A stretch of 64,000 nt of DNA, from contig NZ_JBGFGL010000075.1 of assembly GCF_041224425.1 (NCBI RefSeq), positions 62,001-126,000 of the forward strand, written 5' to 3'. The translations under genes were made by a program, and so were the position numbers. Below the pieces are notes generated by a model. It was given only the letters and a program-made list of their open reading frames with translations, did no database searches and had not been told where the DNA came from. The stretch's first letter is position 1, and each line of letters begins with the position of its first letter. Positions 52,690 to 61,302 of the stretch are shown here, piece by piece. This DNA is from Psychroserpens sp041224425. Its GTDB lineage: Bacteria; Bacteroidota; Bacteroidia; Flavobacteriales; Flavobacteriaceae.

Positions 52690-53792
52690 TGAATAACGAA
52701 AGTCGAAATATTCTTATTGTAACGTCTGAGTTTCCTCCTCAGCCAGGTGGTATTGGTAACCATGCTTACAATTTGGCAGTTTCACTTTCAAAGGAAGGTT
52801 TTAACGTTTCTGTGATTGCCGATCAAAGATCTGACGATGGAATAGAAGAGAAACAATTTGATACGGAACTGCCTTTTCAGGTCACTAGAATTAAAAAGCG
52901 CAATGTTCGACTCATTATGTACGTCAAGCGTATTTTGAAAACCAAAGCACAACTTAAAAGGGCTTCACATGTAATTGCTACTGGTAAATTTTCATTGTGG
53001 AATGTAGCTTTTTTGAGTTGGTTTAAAAGTATCAATACGCTTGCTGTCATTCACGGCACGGAAGTGAATTTCAAATCATTTTTCCTTCGGAAATCTATAA
53101 ATCTGTCTTTAAAAAGATTTGATACCATAGTAGCAGTTTCGAATTACACCAAAAGTCTGGTTTCCGATTTAAACAAAGAAGTTCATGTTATTCCTAATGG
53201 CATCAATAATGAAAATTGGCAAAAACCTCAAGATACTTTAACAAAATTAATAGGTAGTCCATCATTAACTACAGTAGGAAGGGTAAGTCCGCGAAAAGGA
53301 CAATTAAATGTGATCAAGTTGTTACCAGAATTGATAAAAACCTATCCTCAACTTCATTATCACTGTGTTGGCATCGCTACAGAAGCAGATGCCATACGTT
53401 CTCAAGCTAAAGCACTTAATGTGGATTCACATATTACCTTTCATGGTGTACTCAGCCATGAAGCACTTCAAGATGTATTAAACAAAACAGATATTTTTGT
53501 GATGCTCAGTTCTGAAACCAATTCAGGAGATGTTGAAGGTTTTGGCATTGCTATATTAGAAGCTAACGCACTTGGTGTTCCAGCCATTGGAGCTCTTGGT
53601 TCGGGTATTGAAGATGCCATCAAACCGAATTGTAATGGAGAATTAATTGAAGTGTCTAGTGCTGAGCAGTTTAAAATAGCAGTATCCAAAATTCTATCTC
53701 ATAAAGAAGATTACCAAACACAAGCTGAAAATTGGGCCAAGGAGCACGATTGGTCCTACATAATTAAACACTATATTGCTTTGTTGAAATGA
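52689..53792 (+). CDS. GT4-family glycosyltransferase
   Basis: The start is GTG 52689, overlapping the previous stop (TAGTG); no closer ATG exists. The 367-residue GT-B enzyme has SEFPPQPGGIGNHAYNLAVS at the N-terminus, VIHGTEVNFKS, LTTVGRVSPRKGQLNVIKL, and the donor-binding DVEGFGIAILEANALGVPAI near residue 280. It overlaps the next gene by 4 bases (ATGA). Confidence 0.92.
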   Translation: MNNESRNILIVTSEFPPQPGGIGNHAYNLAVSLSKEGFNVSVIADQRSDDGIEEKQFDTELPFQVTRIKKRNVRLIMYVKRILKTKAQLKRASHVIATGKFSLWNVAFLSWFKSINTLAVIHGTEVNFKSFFLRKSINLSLKRFDTIVAVSNYTKSLVSDLNKEVHVIPNGINNENWQKPQDTLTKLIGSPSLTTVGRVSPRKGQLNVIKLLPELIKTYPQLHYHCVGIATEADAIRSQAKALNVDSHITFHGVLSHEALQDVLNKTDIFVMLSSETNSGDVEGFGIAILEANALGVPAIGALGSGIEDAIKPNCNGELIEVSSAEQFKIAVSKILSHKEDYQTQAENWAKEHDWSYIIKHYIALLK

Positions 53793-54919
53793 GTACATTA
53801 ACCATTATTTCACATACAGAGCATTATAAATCCTCAGATGGAACCTTGGTAGGATTGGGATCAACCATTACAGAGATTAACCATTTGTTAGAGATTTTCG
53901 ATCAGATTATTCATGTGGGCATGTTTCATGAAGAAGAAGCACCACCAAGTGCCTTGCCGTATATTTCAGATCGCATCACTTTTGTCGCGTTGCCTGCTTT
54001 AGGAGGTCACGGATTTATTGATAAGGTGAAAATCCTATGGAATACACCTCGAGTCTTAAAGATTGTTAGAAACAGTATTAACCAAGCAGATTATTTCCAA
54101 TTTAGGGCACCAACTGGAATAGGTGTTTTTGTATTACCATACTTAACACTTTTTTCTTCTAAGAAAGGCTGGTTCAAGTATGCTGGAAATTGGAAGCAAA
54201 AAAAGGCTCCTTTGGCATATCAATTTCAACGTTGGTGGCTGAAAAAGCAAAAAAGACCAGTGACAATCAATGGTAAATGGGAGGATACACCAGAGCATTG
54301 CCTTGCTTTTGAAAATCCATGTTTAACTGAAAAAGAATTCATCGAAGGTGAAACATGTATTGAGAATAAGCAATGGAATGCAAGCGAGATTAGTTTGTGT
54401 TTTGTTGGTAGATTGGAAGACCAAAAAGGGATCGGACTTTTAATTGAGGTTTTATCAAGGCTTGACCAAAACGAAAAAACAAAACTTAAAGACATCCATA
54501 TTGTTGGTGATGGTGCAAATGTTGGCACTTACAAACAAGCAGCGAGCGCAAGTGGTTTGAATTTTGTATTTCATGGTGTGTTGTCAAGAAAAGAAGTTCA
54601 TCGAGTTTATAAAATATCACATGCCATTGTGTTGCCTTCAGCTTCTGAAGGTTTTCCAAAAGTTATATCAGAAGCCATGAACTATGGTTGTATACCTGTG
54701 GTGTCAAATGTGTCTTCCATTTCAAATTATGTAAAAGATAACATTAACGGATTTTTATTTTATCCAATAACTTTTGAGAATCTTGCTGATAAAATCAAAA
54801 AAATATTAAATTTGACTGATTTACAGTATTATAATATAATCAAATCCCAAAATCAGGAACTTATTAAATTTACCTACTCATATTATAACAAGCGAATAAA
54901 GGAGGAAATATTAAGATAA
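53789..54919 (+). CDS. GT4-family glycosyltransferase
   Basis: The 376-residue protein has a GT-B plan with SLCFVGRLEDQKGIGLLIEV near residue 200, IHIVGDGANVG, and the donor motif SASEGFPKVISEAMNYGCIP near 285. The ATG overlaps the preceding stop. A 145-base gap follows, the longest in the second half of the locus, containing a probable promoter for the next unit. Confidence 0.92.
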   Translation: MSTLTIISHTEHYKSSDGTLVGLGSTITEINHLLEIFDQIIHVGMFHEEEAPPSALPYISDRITFVALPALGGHGFIDKVKILWNTPRVLKIVRNSINQADYFQFRAPTGIGVFVLPYLTLFSSKKGWFKYAGNWKQKKAPLAYQFQRWWLKKQKRPVTINGKWEDTPEHCLAFENPCLTEKEFIEGETCIENKQWNASEISLCFVGRLEDQKGIGLLIEVLSRLDQNEKTKLKDIHIVGDGANVGTYKQAASASGLNFVFHGVLSRKEVHRVYKISHAIVLPSASEGFPKVISEAMNYGCIPVVSNVSSISNYVKDNINGFLFYPITFENLADKIKKILNLTDLQYYNIIKSQNQELIKFTYSYYNKRIKEEILR

Positions 54920-55006
54920 TAGTGATTCTATTATATGAGAGATGTCAAGCATGTTTCACTTAATTTTTGACCTTTTTTTTATGCGTTTTATGGACCGATA
55001 ATTTTT

Positions 55007-55036
55007 TTTGGTCTTTTAAAAAATTAGTTACTTTTA
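55007..55036 (+). promoter_or_regulatory. Probable internal promoter before the transglutaminase-like gene
   Basis: TTTG (55007-55010) and TACTTTTA (55029-55036, one mismatch to TAnnTTTG) are spaced by 18 bases, the same spacing as in the operon promoter at 24304. The ATG follows at 55065. Confidence 0.5.
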
Positions 55037-55064
55037 GCACTTGCTAGGAAACAAAGCTGAGTAG

Positions 55065-55874
55065 ATGGTTTTAAAAAAAATATCTTGGATTTTCAAGAGA
55101 CATCCATTTTTGTATATGGCGCGATTCAAGTTGTTGGCCAAAAACTCAAGCATAGAAGAGATTCAGAATTGCACTTATAATCAGTTTAATCATAAGGAAG
55201 ATATTCCGGTTTACTTTCAAGAAATCAATTCAAGAGTCTTTGTGTCTGGAAAACCTGATTCAGATATGGACCTAATAAAGCAATTGAGCGTTTGGTTACA
55301 GAATAATATAAAAGGTGGTCCAGGACTAAGTGAGCCTTCAGATGAAGCCTTAAAGATCATGCTTTCTGGAAGAGGAGGAGTCTGTAGCGATATGGCTCAG
55401 GTGTTTAACAATTTTTGCGTTATTAATGATATTAAAGTGCGTGAATGGGGAAATACAAGAGCGCCTTTCAATAAGTCTTATGGAGGCCATTCATTTAATG
55501 AGTTTTATTCCAAAGAGCTAGATAAATGGATTTTAATTGATGTTTCAAGTAGCCTTTTCTTTTATTCAAAAGATAGTGAAACACCTTTGTCTGTTTTAGA
55601 GCTCTATGAGTTGGTTAGGGATAATAAGGAGGTTCTTTTCAGAAGTTTTAATACCAATAAAACACTTAATGTAGCTACAATAAACCGAAACTATCTCGAT
55701 GTTGATACTGTCCCTTTTCTAATTTGTAACTATTCCAACAAAACCTATGATTCTTTTTTAAAGCGAACAAGACCCCTTATTCCAGTTTTTGTAACACACT
55801 TTATATTGTATCTTGTGGGCAAAAGTTATCATTATCGTTTTCCATTTGGAGATTATAAAAAAATTTTCTCTTAG
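55065..55874 (+). CDS. Transglutaminase-like superfamily protein
   Basis: The 269-residue protein has the papain-like transglutaminase triad: Cys107 in GRGGVCSDMAQVF, His142 in YGGHSFNEFY and Asp159 in KWILIDVSS, with the expected spacing. There is no obvious signal peptide; a short N-terminal basic/hydrophobic segment and a C-terminal hydrophobic stretch (PVFVTHFILYLVG) might allow membrane association. Such folds act as proteases, peptide N-glycanases or acyl/amide transferases. It lies behind its own promoter and before the ligase/polymerase gene. Confidence 0.83.
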   Translation: MVLKKISWIFKRHPFLYMARFKLLAKNSSIEEIQNCTYNQFNHKEDIPVYFQEINSRVFVSGKPDSDMDLIKQLSVWLQNNIKGGPGLSEPSDEALKIMLSGRGGVCSDMAQVFNNFCVINDIKVREWGNTRAPFNKSYGGHSFNEFYSKELDKWILIDVSSSLFFYSKDSETPLSVLELYELVRDNKEVLFRSFNTNKTLNVATINRNYLDVDTVPFLICNYSNKTYDSFLKRTRPLIPVFVTHFILYLVGKSYHYRFPFGDYKKIFS

Positions 55875-55931
55875 TAGTTGATTTCTAGCTGCATGTAAGA
55901 TGAATTTATTGATAAACGCTTTAGTTTACTA

Positions 55932-57296
55932 TTGAAAACAGATATTACATATATTAATGCAATCATCTTGCATATTTTAATTGGAATGCTAACCTATTTC
56001 AATGAAAATCTTGCCAAGGTCTATTTTGCTATTGCATTGGTTTACTTTTTGTCTAAAATCATTTTATCTGAAAAATCATCCAAAACATTTCATGTTTTAT
56101 GTGCCTGTGCCTATTTTGTAGGTGCTGAGGTATTGTTTAGAATCACCAGAGGATCTATTTCTTATGAAGCAGGTAAGTATCTTGTGATTCTATTTGTAAT
56201 CATAGGAATGTTTTACAAAGGTATTTCGGGTAGGGCTTATCCTTATTTTCTGTATGTCTTACTCTTAGTGCCTTCCATTTTTGTGGCATCTACGACCTTA
56301 AGCTTTGATGCCAATTTTAGAACGAATATTGCATTTGTACTCAGTGGTCCGGTTTGTTTAGGTGCTGCAGCATTGTTTACATATGATAAAAAAATAACGT
56401 TCAACCAACTTAATAAGGTTTTGCTGTATGTATTGCTGCCCATAATTTCACATACAGTTTATATATTTTTTTACAATCCAAGTGTCAAGGACGTTCTGTC
56501 TGGAACAGGATCTAATAGAGATGCTTCAGGAGGTTGGGGAGCAAATCAAGTGTCAACCGTTTTAGGACTAGGCATGTTTATTTTGGTGGTTCGTTTATTT
56601 ACCAAGTCACCATCATTGGGATTAAAACTATTGAATATAGGCTTATTTTCAGTCATTGCCTATCGTGCTATCGTAACATTTAGTAGAGGAGGAGTTATTA
56701 CAGCAGTAGTGGCTATTTTGGCATTTCTTGCCATATATTATTCTAATGTTTCCAAGAAAAAGAAAAACGAAGTGGCATTAATGTTTATGTTTTTTGTTTT
56801 TGCGTTTAGCTTGACTTGGGTAGTAAGTTCTTCTCAAACCGATGGCTACATAGACTTAAGGTACACGAATAGAGACCACCTTGGAAGGGAAAAATCTGAT
56901 GTCACGACGGGTAGAAAAGAACTCTTTGAAGAAGAACTTGAAGGATTTGTATCCAATCCTTTTTTAGGTATTGGATCCAGTAGGGCAAAAGATCAGCGTA
57001 TTGAAGTTGAAGGTCAAGGTGTTACCTCTCATAGTGAGCTCAGTCGTTTACTTGCCGAACATGGTATTTTTGGCGTCATAATTTTAGTGATTCTGTTGTT
57101 TAAACCTTTAGATATGAAATCCCGAAGTAAACATAATTACTTTTTTTACGCATTCATGTGTTTTTGGTTCGCAACGATTAATCACTCATCAATGCGACTC
57201 GCTGCACCAGCATTCATATACTCCTTAGCACTTTTAAATGTAGTTAATGAAAAACGTTCTTTACATAGGAAACAACTTAATCAAGAAAACATCTAA
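55932..57296 (+). CDS. O-antigen ligase / polymerase family membrane protein (Wzy or WaaL-like)
   Basis: The start is TTG 55932 (454 residues; the first ATG at 55986 would cut into the first span). The protein has about 11 hydrophobic spans and a large periplasmic loop with TGRKELFEEELEGF, NPFLGIGSS and SHSELSRLLAEHGIFGV, the Wzy_C/O-antigen ligase pattern. It either polymerises repeat units or ligates the chain to a lipid or other acceptor. With a Wzm/Wzt exporter the ligase reading is favoured. Its end overlaps the next gene by 50 bases. Confidence 0.88.
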   Translation: MKTDITYINAIILHILIGMLTYFNENLAKVYFAIALVYFLSKIILSEKSSKTFHVLCACAYFVGAEVLFRITRGSISYEAGKYLVILFVIIGMFYKGISGRAYPYFLYVLLLVPSIFVASTTLSFDANFRTNIAFVLSGPVCLGAAALFTYDKKITFNQLNKVLLYVLLPIISHTVYIFFYNPSVKDVLSGTGSNRDASGGWGANQVSTVLGLGMFILVVRLFTKSPSLGLKLLNIGLFSVIAYRAIVTFSRGGVITAVVAILAFLAIYYSNVSKKKKNEVALMFMFFVFAFSLTWVVSSSQTDGYIDLRYTNRDHLGREKSDVTTGRKELFEEELEGFVSNPFLGIGSSRAKDQRIEVEGQGVTSHSELSRLLAEHGIFGVIILVILLFKPLDMKSRSKHNYFFYAFMCFWFATINHSSMRLAAPAFIYSLALLNVVNEKRSLHRKQLNQENI

Positions 57297-58260
57297 TATT
57301 TCTGGAATTCAGATTTTAGGTCCATTATTGGAAAATGAAGGTCTTAGAGTAACATATACCTCATCTCATAACAATAAGTTCTTGCGTATTATAGACATGG
57401 CTTATTCATGTTTAAAATATGCAAAGAAGGTAGATGTTGTTTTAATTGATACCTACAGTACTCAAAACTTTTATTACGCTTATATAATAGGAAGATTGTG
57501 TAAGCTATTAAAGCTAGAGTATATTCCTATTCTACATGGCGGAAATTTGCCTTCAAGGTTGAAAAACAGCCCTAATCTCAGTCAAAAACTTTTCAAAAAT
57601 GCCTTCATGAATGTGTCACCTTCCTTATATCTCAAGGAAGCTTTTGAAGCTCATGGAATTAATAATATTATTCATATACCAAATGCTATTGAAATAGCGA
57701 AGTATCCATTAAAGCCAAAGGAATACAGGACGGTAAACCTCTTATGGGTACGTTCGTTTTCAGAAATATATAATCCCTTAATGGCGGTTGAAGTGTTAAA
57801 ACTAATAAAAGCGCAGTATTCAGATGCCACACTTTGTATGGTTGGTCCTGATTCTGACGGAACGCAAAGCAAGGTCCAGCAATTAGCCAACACACTTGAC
57901 TTACAAGTAAAATTCACCGGAAAGTTAACAAAGGAAGAATGGATAACCCTTTCAGAAAACTATAATATATTCATAAACACAACCAATTTCGATAATACTC
58001 CTGTGAGCGTCATGGAGGCAATGGCCTTAGGTCTTCCCGTAGTATCTACAAATGTTGGAGGTATTCCTTATTTAATTCAAGATGAGTTTGATGGTCTATT
58101 AGTAAATCCCAACGATAGTGTTGCTATGGCAAAAGCTATAAATGAATTGATTGATGATAAGGTTAAACGAAAATCGATCATAAGCAACGCTAGACGAAAA
58201 GTGGAGTCGTTTGATTGGGATGAGGTAAAAAAGAAATGGCTTCAATTATTGAAGGCTTAA
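57247..58260 (+). CDS. GT4-family glycosyltransferase
   Basis: ATG 57247 lies inside the end of the upstream gene (50-base overlap) but gives the correct GT-B start MKNVLYIGNNLIKKTSNISG. The 337-residue protein has NLLWVRSFSEIYNPLMAVEV, MVGPDSDG and the donor motif NFDNTPVSVMEAMALGLPVV near residue 250. It is the last GT of the locus, before the large initiating transferase. Confidence 0.9.
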   Translation: MKNVLYIGNNLIKKTSNISGIQILGPLLENEGLRVTYTSSHNNKFLRIIDMAYSCLKYAKKVDVVLIDTYSTQNFYYAYIIGRLCKLLKLEYIPILHGGNLPSRLKNSPNLSQKLFKNAFMNVSPSLYLKEAFEAHGINNIIHIPNAIEIAKYPLKPKEYRTVNLLWVRSFSEIYNPLMAVEVLKLIKAQYSDATLCMVGPDSDGTQSKVQQLANTLDLQVKFTGKLTKEEWITLSENYNIFINTTNFDNTPVSVMEAMALGLPVVSTNVGGIPYLIQDEFDGLLVNPNDSVAMAKAINELIDDKVKRKSIISNARRKVESFDWDEVKKKWLQLLKA

Positions 58261-58308
58261 TAGCATATAGTTGATTTAAGTTTTTATCTTTAACGTTTAT
58301 TTTGGTAA

Positions 58309-59703
58309 ATGGATAAGAAAAAGGACATACATTTCGAAATCTCTGAGCGAAAAGTGCTACTGAGGATTTTTGACCTCCTTTTTATCTTTGTCGGACTCTA
58401 TGTCTTAGAACTTACCTTAGATTTTGATTACTTAACTGTCAATAGAGATAATGGTGTTGCCTTATTTGTTTTGGGTCTTTACATCATGGTTTTTGGGACA
58501 ATCTTTGAAATTTACGATCTTCAGAAGTCCAATAAATTAGATATTACATTCAGAAATATTGTTATTACAGCATCAACAACAGTTCTGTTTTATTTACTAA
58601 CCCCTTTTTTCACCCCTTTTTTACCAGAGAACAGATTACAGATCGTATATTTTTATGTCGCAATTATCGTCATGTTGTTTTTATGGCGATTGGCTTACAC
58701 AACATTCATCGTTTCACCACGCTTTTATAAAAAAGTGCTTTTGGTTGGAGAGATTTCAAATATTGAAAACATCGTCAAACCTTTACGTGAAACAGATCCT
58801 AACTACAAGATTATTGGTTTTATAAACTGTGAAAAGGAAGCAGAAGACCCAATAAAATTTAAAGGGCTCAAGGAATTTCAACCAGAAGAGCTCATGGATG
58901 TTATTCAAAAGCATAAGATTTCTGAAATATTAGTGGCTACTTACGATTCTGAAACCATTACACCAGAAATTTATCATGACTTGATCAATCTTTTAGAACA
59001 TGGTTTCACCATACGGGAATACACCCAAGTTTATGAAGAGATTACCTATCGCGTACCAATCCAATTTGTAGGTAAGGATTTTTATAAGTATTTCCCGTTC
59101 AGCCGAAGCAATCAAAATACATTATATCTTTTTTTCCATAGATTGTTTGATATTTTATTCTCAATTTTAGGTTTAGTTTTGGGAAGTTTACTCTTGCCAT
59201 TAATTCTTATAGGTAATCTTTTAGGAAATAGAGGACCACTATTCTATATGCAAGAGCGCGTTGGAAAAAACGGTAATGTTTTCAATATTGTTAAACTTCG
59301 CAGTATGGTTGTCGATGCTGAAACAGATGGTGCTAAATGGGCTCAGAAAAATGATGCAAGGGTAACTACTTTTGGTAAATTTTTACGTCGATCACGTTTT
59401 GATGAATTCCCACAGTTTTTTAATGTTTTAAAAGGTGATATGAGTATCATTGGCCCAAGACCTGAACGGCCTTTTTTTGTTAATGAGCTTTCAAGAATCA
59501 TCCCTTTCTACGAAACAAGGCATATTATAAAACCTGGTCTTACTGGTTGGGCTCAAGTTAAAACAAGATATGGATCCTCGGTTGATGATAGTTTGACTAA
59601 ATTACAATACGATTTGTACTATATCAAGCACCGAAGTATTTTCCTGGATTTTAATATTATCGTAAAAACCTTGAGTACCATTCTGTATTATAGAGGACAG
59701 TAA
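58309..59703 (+). CDS. Polyprenyl glycosylphosphotransferase (WcaJ/WbaP-like)
   Basis: This 464-residue protein has four N-terminal membrane spans (about residues 17-130), a Rossmann-like cytoplasmic domain (LLVGEISNIENIV, near 145-245), a further span near 280-300 and the C-terminal bacterial sugar transferase core: MQERVGKNGNVF, KLRSMVVDAE, RRSRFDEFPQFFNVLKG, SIIGPRPERP and KPGLTGWAQVKTRYG. It starts lipid-linked glycan synthesis by moving a sugar-1-phosphate to undecaprenyl phosphate. It ends the locus; its stop abuts the stop of the convergent lnt gene. Confidence 0.93.
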   Translation: MDKKKDIHFEISERKVLLRIFDLLFIFVGLYVLELTLDFDYLTVNRDNGVALFVLGLYIMVFGTIFEIYDLQKSNKLDITFRNIVITASTTVLFYLLTPFFTPFLPENRLQIVYFYVAIIVMLFLWRLAYTTFIVSPRFYKKVLLVGEISNIENIVKPLRETDPNYKIIGFINCEKEAEDPIKFKGLKEFQPEELMDVIQKHKISEILVATYDSETITPEIYHDLINLLEHGFTIREYTQVYEEITYRVPIQFVGKDFYKYFPFSRSNQNTLYLFFHRLFDILFSILGLVLGSLLLPLILIGNLLGNRGPLFYMQERVGKNGNVFNIVKLRSMVVDAETDGAKWAQKNDARVTTFGKFLRRSRFDEFPQFFNVLKGDMSIIGPRPERPFFVNELSRIIPFYETRHIIKPGLTGWAQVKTRYGSSVDDSLTKLQYDLYYIKHRSIFLDFNIIVKTLSTILYYRGQ

Positions 59704-61302
59704 TTACAATACTTGTCGTTTCTTTCTGAAAAACCCTATGAGAAACACAAAGAGCATGATAAAAATGCTAATACGTGCTATGTAATCACCTGCTAAAACA
59801 TAAAAGGTCTTGTAGTCATTAGTAACCACTTGACCTGCTAGAGCACCCTTTTTACCATAACCCAAACGGGTCGTAATATCTCCTCTTGCATTGATAATTG
59901 CAGAGATACCTGTATTGGCACTTCTTGCAATATCACGTCTGGTTTCAATAGCTCGCAATCGCGCTAGGCTTAAGTGCTGTTTGTGGCCTTGAGATTCATT
60001 CCACCAGGCGTCATTGGTTATAATCGACAAGAAGTTTGCTCCATTTCTGATATATCCAGTAACAAACTCACCATAAACAGATTCATAACAGATGACAGGT
60101 CCTGTTTTAAACTTGCCGTTAGATGCAGTAAATACACCTCTAGAATCCTGAGTGGTTTTCATCGCTACTGTTCCACCAAGATCAATCATAGCATCACCAA
60201 TGATAGGTTTAAGGATATTTTGGTAAGGAAAGTTCTCAATGCCTACAACTAATTTAGACTTATTGTATTGCGCAATAGAATCAGAAGTGTTGATGAAAAT
60301 AGCCGAGTTATAATCGTCATACCATGTATTGGGTCTAAACTTATACGTGTTGGTTTCCTTGCGGATTCTATTTTTATCATTAAAAAAATCGATAAATGAG
60401 ATACCTGTCAATATGTTAACCTGAGGATGTTTTGAAACATAGCGTTCCAAACGGTTTCTCAATAATGAATTGTCAAACCTACTTAAATGAGTACTCTCGG
60501 CAAAGAACGTTTCAGGCGTCATTATAAGGTCTGTTGAATCCGTTATTTTTGAATCCGAAAGTTCAACAAACAATTCCTCAAACTTTAAATTGCTCATTTG
60601 ATATTTTTCAGAATACGGATCTATATTGGGTTGTAGAGCAATGATATTGATGGTTTCGCCTTCATGACTATAATTCACATACATAATTGAAGACAGTATA
60701 ATTGGAATTCCAATCATTAAAGCGAGTTTTATGACCATGGATTTTATAACCGATTTCGACTTCGAGCTTAAGTAATTCAAAACACCTTTAAAGACTAATA
60801 CATTTACAAGTAATATCCATAAAGTACCTCCAAAGGTTCCCGTATATTCATACCATTGAATCCATGTGATATGCTCGGAGAACCCATTTCCTAAATTTAG
60901 CCAAGGCCAAGAGAATTCCCAATTCAAATGAAGTTTTTCAAAGCTGATCCATAACGCCACTAAAAACAGAAGCGCACGATTTGTTGAAATCCGTTTGGCA
61001 TATTTATGATAGATGAGGAACAATAGAGCCATCAAGGCTGAATTCACAAAAACCGCAAAAGCAGCTCCGAAAACACTAGCGTAAACCAACCAGCTGGTTG
61101 TTATAAGATTCCAAAGTACAAAGGTTAGATAAGCTAATCCGAACACCTTAAGTCCTTTCCGTTTGGTTTCAGATTGTCTGATGTTTTGTTCAGCAATCAG
61201 TAATGGTACAAAGGCAAAAAAGAGGAGTAGTGGAAATCCGTAGGTTGGCCAACCCAATGCGAATAAAAGTCCTGAACTTATGGCGAGTAGTATCCGATTC
61301 AC
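59704..61302 (-). CDS. lnt: Apolipoprotein N-acyltransferase
   Basis: Lnt adds the third acyl chain to lipoproteins in the inner membrane. The start is GTG 61302, overlapping the previous stop (TAGTG). The 532-residue protein has about six N-terminal membrane spans and then a nitrilase domain with the triad Glu264 (TPETFFAES), Lys350 (YNKSKLVVG) and Cys405 (PVICYESVYG), and a final C-terminal span. Its stop abuts the stop of the last polysaccharide gene with no gap and no terminator. Confidence 0.95.
   Translation of the reverse strand: MNRILLAISSGLLFALGWPTYGFPLLLFFAFVPLLIAEQNIRQSETKRKGLKVFGLAYLTFVLWNLITTSWLVYASVFGAAFAVFVNSALMALLFLIYHKYAKRISTNRALLFLVALWISFEKLHLNWEFSWPWLNLGNGFSEHITWIQWYEYTGTFGGTLWILLVNVLVFKGVLNYLSSKSKSVIKSMVIKLALMIGIPIILSSIMYVNYSHEGETINIIALQPNIDPYSEKYQMSNLKFEELFVELSDSKITDSTDLIMTPETFFAESTHLSRFDNSLLRNRLERYVSKHPQVNILTGISFIDFFNDKNRIRKETNTYKFRPNTWYDDYNSAIFINTSDSIAQYNKSKLVVGIENFPYQNILKPIIGDAMIDLGGTVAMKTTQDSRGVFTASNGKFKTGPVICYESVYGEFVTGYIRNGANFLSIITNDAWWNESQGHKQHLSLARLRAIETRRDIARSANTGISAIINARGDITTRLGYGKKGALAGQVVTNDYKTFYVLAGDYIARISIFIMLFVFLIGFFRKKRQVL

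Noticed and set aside
54920..55006. Possible terminator after the GT4 gene ending at 54919
   Set aside because: Only weak AT stems (7 bases at best) and a 4-base GACC/GGTC pairing with a 13-base loop are seen; this is not a convincing terminator.
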